Shown: in pieces, positions 6,831-11,121 of the stretch
Layout: each line of letters begins with the position of its first letter
How positions within the stretch are numbered: the stretch's first letter is position 1
NCBI GenBank assembly: GCA_903953065.1
Contig: CAJBIG010000207.1
Coordinates: forward strand, 1-11,121
Reading direction: 5' to 3'
Length of the DNA stretch: 11,121 nucleotides
Origin: an uncultured Solirubrobacterales bacterium
GTDB lineage: Bacteria; Actinomycetota; Thermoleophilia; Solirubrobacterales; Solirubrobacteraceae
Translations under genes and position numbers: made by a program
The notes under the pieces: model-generated
Databases searched by the model: none
The model's input: the letters and a program-made list of their open reading frames with translations, nothing else
Told to the model about the DNA's origin: nothing

Positions 6831-6870
6831 TCTCGTTCCCCCTCGCGGCCACCAAGCGACCGACTCACTC

Positions 6871-6900
6871 AACCTACGAAAGAAACCTGCCAATCGTCAA
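6871..6900 (-). promoter_or_regulatory. Promoter of the IHF-like gene (TTGACG-N18-TAGGTT)
   Basis: On the minus strand the -35 TTGACG (6900-6895) and -10 TAGGTT (6876-6871) are separated by 18 nt. This is a good match to the housekeeping-sigma consensus TTGACA and the actinobacterial TANNNT. It lies just after the terminator of the upstream gene and before the IHF-like leader, as expected. The start point would be about 6863-6865. Confidence 0.65.
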
Positions 6901-6933
6901 CAGGGTGTAAACGAAATGCGCGCTCAGAGCGTT

Positions 6934-6966
6934 AAAAAGGCACTCGCTGGTGCTTCGCGAAAGTGC
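6934..6966 (-). terminator. Intrinsic terminator of the alpha-oxoamine synthase gene
   Basis: On the minus strand, 10 nt after the stop codon, GCAC-(TT)-TCGC (6966-6957) pairs with GCGA-GTGC (6947-6940) around a 9-nt loop. That gives eight base pairs with a two-T bulge. CTTTTT (6939-6934) follows directly. It separates this gene from the promoter of the IHF-like gene. Confidence 0.65.
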
Positions 6967-6976
6967 TTACGGAAGC

Positions 6977-8281
6977 TCAGTGATCTTCCGGCCCGGGCAG
7001 CGGACCGTGCTCCGCCTCGAAGCTCGCCTTTACCGCTTCAAAGGCATTCAGCGCTCGGTCCAAGGTTTCGCGGTCGTGGGTCGCCATCACGCTAGTGCGC
7101 AGGAGCGCGCCGCTTGGTGGTACGGCAGGGTGGAGGGCCGTGTTGACGAATACTCCTGCGTCGTAGAGCGCACGCCAGAGCAGCACTGCCTTCCAATCGT
7201 CGCCGACGACTACCGGCACAATCGGAGTGACGATGTTGCCGTCGACTACCCCTGGCGCATCGAGCTGCGCGGTTGGCGAGCCGAGCTGCTGCGGGGTGAC
7301 GACGGCAAAGCCGAGCGCCTCAAGTCCGTCGCGCAGGTAGCGGGCGTTTTCGAGTACCGCCGAGAAGAGCGGCGGCCCGTCTGCGGAGCGAATTATCCGC
7401 AGCGCCGCCAGCGTCGCGCCAACCGCTGCTGGTACCGCGGAGGCGGTGAAGAGATAGGCGCGCGCGGAGACGCGCAGGTAGTCGATGACCTCCGCATCTC
7501 CAGCAACAAAGCCGCCGCAGGAGGCCAGCGACTTTGAAAAAGTGCCTGTCCGCAGGTCAACTTGATCCTCGACGCCAAGCAACTCCGGTGTTCCCGAGCC
7601 GCGCGCGCCAAGGACGCCGGTGCCATGCGCATCGTCGACGAGCAGCCGCGCTCCGTGAGCTTTGCAGAGCGCCGCGATCTGATCGACCGGCGCGATGTCG
7701 CCTTCCATCGAGAAGACGCCGTCTACGGCCACAAGGACGCCGCCACCATCGCCGGCCGCCCGCTCCAACGCGCGCTCGAGCTTGTCGATTCGGTTGTGGC
7801 GGAACGGTCGCAGCTTGGCCTTTGACTGAAGGCATCCGTCGAGGATTGAGGCGTGATCTCCCGAGTCGACGATCACCGTGTCGCCAGGGCCTAGGATCGT
7901 GCCGATCGTGCCGAGGTTGGATTGATGACCGGTCGTGAAGACGAGCGCGTCCTCGGTGCCAATCCATTCGGCGATTTCGCGCTCCAGTTCGATGTGGAGC
8001 GGAATCGTCCCGTTCAGAAGACGCGAGCCGGTTAGCCCCGTGCCATAAGTCTCGAGTGCGTCGCGAGCGCCGTCGATCACGCGCTCGTCGCCGGTCAGGC
8101 CGAGGTAGTTGTTCGAGCCGAGCATGATCCGCTCCGCTCCCTCCATCGTGACGACCGGCCGCGCAGGACCGTCGAGCAGGCGGAAGTAGGGCAGCAGGTC
8201 AGCTTCGCGCGCTGCACGAAGCTGCTCCTCGCGTTCGTGGCCGCGGACTTTGGCGAACAGGTCGGATTTGGTTTCTGGCAT
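6977..8281 (-). CDS. Alpha-oxoamine synthase, serine palmitoyltransferase-like (PLP enzyme)
   Basis: The 434-residue protein is full length for the family, which condenses an amino acid with an acyl thioester to give an aminoketone. N-terminal blocks are LLPYFRLLDGPARPVVTMEG (29-48), MLGSNNYLGLT (53-63) and TGLTGSRLLNGT (81-92). PLP-site residues are His143 (stacking), Asp216 and His219 (VDDAHG), and Lys250 (TGTFSKSLAS) as the Schiff-base lysine. The GTFSKSLAS form, DGVFSMEGDI (187-196) and GHQSNLG (118-124) resemble Bacteroides-type serine palmitoyltransferases more than E. coli Kbl or BioF. Substrate specificity remains inference. It is cytosolic, with no biotin genes or tdh nearby. ATG 8281 has no clear Shine-Dalgarno. 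The divergent acyltransferase-like gene supports lipid synthesis. Confidence 0.85.
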   Translation of the reverse strand: MPETKSDLFAKVRGHEREEQLRAAREADLLPYFRLLDGPARPVVTMEGAERIMLGSNNYLGLTGDERVIDGARDALETYGTGLTGSRLLNGTIPLHIELEREIAEWIGTEDALVFTTGHQSNLGTIGTILGPGDTVIVDSGDHASILDGCLQSKAKLRPFRHNRIDKLERALERAAGDGGGVLVAVDGVFSMEGDIAPVDQIAALCKAHGARLLVDDAHGTGVLGARGSGTPELLGVEDQVDLRTGTFSKSLASCGGFVAGDAEVIDYLRVSARAYLFTASAVPAAVGATLAALRIIRSADGPPLFSAVLENARYLRDGLEALGFAVVTPQQLGSPTAQLDAPGVVDGNIVTPIVPVVVGDDWKAVLLWRALYDAGVFVNTALHPAVPPSGALLRTSVMATHDRETLDRALNAFEAVKASFEAEHGPLPGPEDH

Positions 8282-8282
8282 A

Positions 8283-8288
8283 TAGGCT
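8283..8288 (+). promoter_or_regulatory. Leaderless-type -10 box (TAGGCT) for the GNAT-like gene
   Basis: TAGGCT fits TANNNT and is 7 nt before ATG 8296, with no Shine-Dalgarno before that ATG. It occupies most of the 14-bp gap to the divergent gene. No clear -35 box is seen upstream. Confidence 0.45.
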
Positions 8289-8295
8289 GCTGGTA

Positions 8296-9534
8296 ATGAG
8301 CGTAGAGATCAGGCCGGTGGAAACAAAGGCTCAGCGGAAAGAGTTTCTCAACTTCCCCTACCGCCTTTACGCCAGCGAGCCTATCTGGATTGCGCCGCTG
8401 AGGTTCGAGCGCGCTCGGCACCTTGATCCAAAACACAACCCGTTTTTTGAGCACGCCGAAGTTCAGCTCTTCCTCGCCTATCGTGACGGCCGCGTCGTTG
8501 GCCGCATCTCGGCCCACATCGACGACAATCTCAACGAGTTTCAGGACAACACTTGGGGCCTATTCGGCTTCTTCGAATGCGAGGACGACGTTGAGGCCGC
8601 TACCGCGCTGATCGACACTGCAGCGCAGTGGAACCGCGAGCGCGGCCGCGACCGGATGGTCGGCCCAATGAGCTTCTCGACCAACGACGAGTGCGGGCTG
8701 CTGATCGAGGGTTATGAGCTAACGCCAATAATCCTCACCGAGTGGCACTTTCCTTACTACCGCAAGCTTCTTGAGGAGGCCTGTGGGCTGCGTAAGGCGA
8801 TGGACACGCTGATGTGGGATCTGCACATCAGTGGCAAGGCCGATGTGCACCCGGCGATCTGGGAGATGGCTGGGAAGGTTGAGAGCGAGCACGGGATTAT
8901 CTGTCGCCCGATGCGCAAGAAGGAGTTGCAGGCCGAGGTGGGTCGCTTCCTTGAGGTCTACAACGAAGCTTGGGAGCGCAACTGGGGTTTTGTGCCGCTG
9001 AACGAGACGGAGGCCCGCGCGTACGCCGAGAACCTCAAGTTCGTGCTCGACGAGAATTGGGCGATGGTCGCTGAGAAAGCCGACACCGGCGAGGTCGTTG
9101 GTGCCGCCTTGACGCTTCCCGACTTCAACCAGGCGATCAAGGCGGCCGGCAACGGGAGGCTGCTTCCGTTCGGCTGGCTCAAGATTCTTCGCGCGCGCAA
9201 GAAGATCGACCGCGTGCGCGTGTTCGCGCTCGGCGTCAAGCGCGACTACCAGCACACCGGTGTTGCCGCGCGGCTCTACGAGATGCACTACGAATCGGCC
9301 GAGTCAACGCCGCAGACCGGAGGCGAGACGGGTTGGATTCTGGAGACGAATAAGGCGATGAACCGCGGCATGGAAGGGATGGGCGGAACCGTCACCCGGC
9401 GCTACCGCTTCTACGAAAGGCTGCTGGTCGAAGGCGCCGAACCATCGCTGCCTGACGCCGAAGCATTCCCCTGGCGGACGGATTCATCACACGCGGGCTC
9501 AAACGAAGCTACTCTTGCCGCTGATGATGCTTGA
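8296..9534 (+). CDS. Two-part GNAT-fold N-acyltransferase-like protein
   Basis: The 412-residue protein appears to hold two GNAT-like halves. The N-terminal half has FLAYRDGRVVGRISAHID (about 59-76), WGLFGFFE (87-94) and GPMSFSTNDECGLLIEG (123-139). The C-terminal half has VRVFALGVKRDYQHTGVAARLYEM (about 307-330, motif A: QHTGVA), the acyl-CoA pyrophosphate-binding loop, and ends RRYRFYERLL. It is cytoplasmic, with no signal or TM segment. Proteins of this shape (YghO-like) are known next to serine palmitoyltransferase-like genes, and a GNAT-type enzyme serves as bacterial ceramide synthase in Caulobacter. A role N-acylating the neighbour's aminoketone product is therefore a reasonable inference, not proven. 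The Asp/Ser/His-rich last 30 residues look unstructured. Confidence 0.72.
   Translation: MSVEIRPVETKAQRKEFLNFPYRLYASEPIWIAPLRFERARHLDPKHNPFFEHAEVQLFLAYRDGRVVGRISAHIDDNLNEFQDNTWGLFGFFECEDDVEAATALIDTAAQWNRERGRDRMVGPMSFSTNDECGLLIEGYELTPIILTEWHFPYYRKLLEEACGLRKAMDTLMWDLHISGKADVHPAIWEMAGKVESEHGIICRPMRKKELQAEVGRFLEVYNEAWERNWGFVPLNETEARAYAENLKFVLDENWAMVAEKADTGEVVGAALTLPDFNQAIKAAGNGRLLPFGWLKILRARKKIDRVRVFALGVKRDYQHTGVAARLYEMHYESAESTPQTGGETGWILETNKAMNRGMEGMGGTVTRRYRFYERLLVEGAEPSLPDAEAFPWRTDSSHAGSNEATLAADDA
8299..8326 (-). promoter_or_regulatory. Possible promoter of the alpha-oxoamine synthase inside the divergent gene
   Basis: On the minus strand TTGTTT (8326-8321), a 16-nt spacer and TACGCT (8304-8299) would give a short leader. 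Both boxes are inside the first codons of the plus-strand gene. The -35 match is weak. Confidence 0.25.
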
Positions 9535-9814
9535 CACCGCCACAGCCAGCAGCGAGCAGACGTCGCCCGACGAAGAGGTAGACGCTGTCGTTGTCAACGA
9601 GGCGCGGCCGCTGCCAGTCCGCCGCAGCGCAGCCGAGCTTGTCGCCACACAGGCCGTCGTCGTTGGCGGATCTTTCGTAGCCGGCGCCGTCGCCTGTGTC
9701 GTAGTCTCGCGCCGCCGTCAGGGCAAGGCTGCCCGTAAGCGCAAGCGCTCAGGCCAAGGTTCAATCGCGGCTTCGCGCTCGTTTCTCGTCGACGTTCACA
9801 TGCTGCAGCGCTGA
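9524..9814 (+). CDS. Small single-pass membrane protein, function unknown
   Basis: The protein has 96 residues from ATG 9524. It has an acidic N-terminus, one TM helix (about 44-62, AVVVGGSFVAGAVACVVVS), a basic stretch RRRQGKAARKRKR just after it (so an N-out/C-in topology is likely), and a tail ASRSFLVDVHMLQR that looks conserved. ATG 9524 and ATG 9527 are both possible; TTG 9515 would add three residues. A TACTCT box (9510-9515) lies 8 nt before ATG 9524, so a leaderless start is possible. It overlaps the acyltransferase-like gene by 11 bp and is probably co-expressed with it. I do not recognise the family. Confidence 0.6.
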   Translation: MMLDTATASSEQTSPDEEVDAVVVNEARPLPVRRSAAELVATQAVVVGGSFVAGAVACVVVSRRRQGKAARKRKRSGQGSIAASRSFLVDVHMLQR

Positions 9815-9831
9815 GCTTCCAGCTCGCGTCG

Positions 9832-10851
9832 CTAGGGAGTCGTATCTGAGCCGAGGCCCTCTCCGGGAAGGAACTCGTTCGTGAACGCCTGAGCGCTATC
9901 GACAGGCGTTGCCAGCAATTCATTGCGCTTCATCCAGTCGGCGAAGGTTTGCCATTGGCTCGGTTCCTGCCAGCCAAACGGCTTGCGCGCTGCTGGGAAG
10001 AGCAGCGGAAGCGTTGCCGTTACGGTTGCCACCGCTTCACGCTTGCTCAGCTTCGGTGCCGCCGAGCGCAGCGTCGCAGTTGCTGCCGCGGGGTCGGCCT
10101 TTGCTGCCCGAGTTCCGCGTTGGAGCGCGCCGACGAAGCGACGGATCATCGCACCGTTGCGCGAGACGGTCTCGTTTCGCGCTGCCAGCACAAGCTCGTC
10201 GTACGGAGGAACGCCGGCGCGATCAACCGGCATGATCCGCGGCCGCTTCTTTGCCTGCCGCAGCTCAACTCCCTCAATGTTCCAGAAGGCGCCGAGCGTC
10301 GCATCGACGCGCTTCGAGGTCATCGCCCGGGTCAAATCGAAGCCAACATCAACCTTCTTTACCGAGGTCGTGTCTACCCCAGAGGCGGAGAGGATCTGGT
10401 CGAGAAACGCGTCCTGAAAGGCGAGTCCGGAGGTGCCGATCTTCGCGCCCTCCAGCTTGCGCGGGTCAACGGCTTTGTCGTCGACGCTCATCAGTGAGGT
10501 GAGCGGCCGCTGTGCAATTGCGCCGACAGCAAGGATCGGCGCGCCCTTGTCTCGTTCGATCAGCAGTTCCGGCTCATAGGAGATCGCCAGGTCAGCTCCG
10601 CCACTCTGCAGAAGCTCCAGTGGCTCCGACGGATTGGACGGGTTTATGAACTTGACGTTTAGCCCAACTTTGGCGAACTCGCCGCTCGCCTCTGCTGTGT
10701 AAAGGCCAACGTGGTTGGCGTTGGCCGACCGGTCGAGAATCACGCTGACGGTGCGCTGCGTCGGGGTAGTGACGACGTCCTGCTTGGCGCCGCAGGCGGT
10801 CAGCGCTGCGCAGGCAGCGAACGTTGAGGCGATGGCGAGAGATCTGATCAT
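9832..10851 (-). CDS. ThiY/NMT1-family substrate-binding lipoprotein (thiamine-precursor type ABC transporter)
   Basis: The 339-residue protein starts with a lipoprotein signal, MIRSLAIASTFAACAALTAC, with Cys20 as the lipidated residue. The mature part matches NMT1/THI5-like proteins: SVILDRSANANHVGLYTA (about 36-53), GGADLAISYEPELLIERDKG (about 83-102), QRPLTSLMS (about 113-121), and GVPPYDELVLAA (about 213-224). These proteins bind pyrimidine precursors of thiamine for an ABC importer; the exact ligand is not determined. No permease or ATPase gene is in the window. ATG 10851 is preferred over the frame's earlier start at 10947, because it begins a perfect signal peptide and has AGGA 7 nt upstream. 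It is convergent with, and 17 bp from, the small membrane-protein gene. Confidence 0.85.
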   Translation of the reverse strand: MIRSLAIASTFAACAALTACGAKQDVVTTPTQRTVSVILDRSANANHVGLYTAEASGEFAKVGLNVKFINPSNPSEPLELLQSGGADLAISYEPELLIERDKGAPILAVGAIAQRPLTSLMSVDDKAVDPRKLEGAKIGTSGLAFQDAFLDQILSASGVDTTSVKKVDVGFDLTRAMTSKRVDATLGAFWNIEGVELRQAKKRPRIMPVDRAGVPPYDELVLAARNETVSRNGAMIRRFVGALQRGTRAAKADPAAATATLRSAAPKLSKREAVATVTATLPLLFPAARKPFGWQEPSQWQTFADWMKRNELLATPVDSAQAFTNEFLPGEGLGSDTTP

Positions 10852-10937
10852 CGGATGGTCCTTGACGCTGACGATAACGCCGATGAATGATGTTGCCTTG
10901 CGCAAAAGCTCCCGCCTGCTACCGTTTGAAGGGTCAA

Positions 10938-10957
10938 TGTCGCGCACAAGCGCGATG
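10938..10957. repeat. GC-rich hairpin/palindrome in the divergent region
   Basis: TCGCGC (10940-10945), loop ACAA, GCGCGA (10950-10955) forms a perfect 6-bp stem, extended to 8 bp by two G-T pairs. No T-tract follows on either strand, so it is more likely an operator or leader hairpin than a terminator. Confidence 0.5.
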
Positions 10958-11024
10958 AAAGTAGTGCCAGCGCCCGCACGATTGCCTCACAGCATCTCCG
11001 CGAGTAAGCAGCACATAACGCCGC

Positions 11025-11029
11025 GGAGG
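11025..11029 (+). promoter_or_regulatory. Shine-Dalgarno (GGAGG) of the cold-shock gene within a small hairpin
   Basis: GGAGG is 8 nt before ATG 11038. ATAAC (11015-11019) can pair with GTTAT (11029-11033), placing most of the Shine-Dalgarno in the 9-nt loop. Confidence 0.6.
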
Positions 11030-11037
11030 TTATTTCG

Positions 11038-11121
11038 ATGGCGACTGGAACAGTCAAGTGGTTTAGTGATGAAAAGGGCTTCGGGTTTATTACGCCTGAT
11101 GAAGCCGGTAAGGACCTGTTC
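11038..11121 (+). CDS. csp: Cold-shock protein, CspA family (3' end outside window)
   Basis: Only the first 28 residues are present. They read MATGTVKWFSDEKGFGFITP and onward, which is the start of the CspA/CspB cold-shock fold, including the first part of RNP1 (KGFGFI) that contacts single-stranded RNA or DNA. These proteins of about 67 residues act as RNA chaperones and transcription antiterminators, either at low temperature or constitutively. ATG 11038 with GGAGG 8 nt upstream is a secure start. The reading frame is open to the window edge. It is divergent from the ThiY-like gene. Confidence 0.95.
   Translation, partial: MATGTVKWFSDEKGFGFITPDEAGKDLF

Larger units (their letters stand above)
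6689..6864 (-). promoter_or_regulatory. Predicted long structured 5' leader of the IHF-like gene
   Basis: From the promoter at 6871-6900 the transcript should begin near 6864, giving a leader of about 175 nt. A perfect 9-bp stem joins GGCGCTTAA (minus strand, 6830-6822) to TTAAGCGCC (6720-6712). It can be extended by GGGGG (6842-6838) pairing with the C-run at 6711-6708. Inside are a GGAC (6820-6817)/GTCC (6736-6733) pairing, a TGGCC...GGCTG hairpin and a perfect CGGCC-TTAAT-GGCCG hairpin (6761-6747). A 7-codon mini-ORF (6787-6764) lies in the loop. It matches no RNA class I recognise; base-pairing is by eye and no energies were calculated. Confidence 0.5.
10852..11037. promoter_or_regulatory. 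Divergent control region between the binding-protein and cold-shock genes
   Basis: This 186-bp stretch holds no credible gene. A possible cold-shock promoter is TTGCCT (10982-10987), N17, TAAGCA (11005-11010). No convincing promoter for the minus-strand gene was found. No TPP riboswitch core (CUGAGA, and the ACCUGA motif) was seen on the minus strand. Confidence 0.4.

Noticed and set aside
6916..7050. Plus-strand ORF beginning ATG CGC GCT CAG near 6916
   Set aside because: Weak ribosome site, and it runs antisense into the well-supported oxoamine synthase and through its terminator.
8719..9288. Minus-strand ORF of 189 codons opposite the GNAT-like gene
   Set aside because: Shadow frame: its sequence mirrors conserved GNAT codons and shows no recognisable domain or start context.
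9807..9825. GAGC-TTCCA-GCTC as a terminator after the small membrane protein
   Set aside because: Stem of only 4 bp and no T-tract.
9923..10417. Plus-strand ORF of 164 codons opposite the ThiY-like gene
   Set aside because: Antisense shadow with Arg/Ser bias and no homology-like pattern.
10849..10947. Longer start (10947) for the ThiY-like lipoprotein
   Set aside because: It would bury a perfect lipoprotein signal peptide behind 32 charged residues; ATG 10851 has its own AGGA.
10852..10950. TPP riboswitch ahead of the ThiY-like gene
   Set aside because: The minus-strand string GACCCTTCAAACGG has a superficial resemblance, but no CUGAGA or matching P4/P5 core motifs are present.

Overview
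The window looks like chromosome of a GC-rich actinobacterium, most likely class Thermoleophilia (Solirubrobacterales/Gaiellales-like). The pointers are an MCE-MMPL lipid-transport pair, an actinobacterial-type IHF (H2TH) protein, small membrane proteins with MGRRSRKR-type N-termini, GTG starts, and TANNNT -10 boxes just upstream of start codons. This placement rests on remembered family resemblance, not on a search. There is no rRNA, tRNA, transposase, integrase or CRISPR array.

Left block, about 1-6355, all plus strand and tightly packed. It runs: C-terminal part of an MCE/MlaD-type protein; a full-length MMPL/RND transporter; a membrane-anchored thioredoxin-fold protein overlapping the transporter stop by GTGA; a B3/B4 tRNA-binding-domain protein; a helical protein with a striking Cys/Trp-rich C-terminus; a four-helix membrane protein; and a VOC (glyoxalase-fold) protein. 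The first three look like one envelope/lipid-transport operon. The rest are probably co-transcribed or partly independent, since the helical protein has its own leaderless-type -10 box.

Middle, 6371-6976, minus strand. A small IHF-like gene lies behind an unusually well-defined control region. Reading leftwards on the minus strand there is an intrinsic terminator for the preceding gene, a good promoter (TTGACG-N18-TAGGTT), and a predicted leader of about 175 nt. The leader has a perfect 9-bp long-range stem, inner hairpins and two mutually exclusive hairpins at the ribosome binding site. This is the best candidate here for an undescribed regulatory element.

Right-centre, 6977-9814. An alpha-oxoamine synthase most like bacterial serine palmitoyltransferases (minus) and a two-part GNAT-fold acyltransferase-like gene (plus) diverge with only 14 bp between start codons. 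A small single-pass membrane protein overlaps the end of the acyltransferase. The pairing suggests an amino-ketone or ceramide-like lipid pathway.

Right end, 9832-11121. A ThiY/NMT1-type pyrimidine-binding lipoprotein (minus) stands without its permease or ATPase, divergent from a cold-shock protein gene cut by the window edge. No gene-free stretch exceeds 300 bases; the longest are 6689-6976 (terminator, promoter, structured leader) and 10852-11037 (divergent control region).
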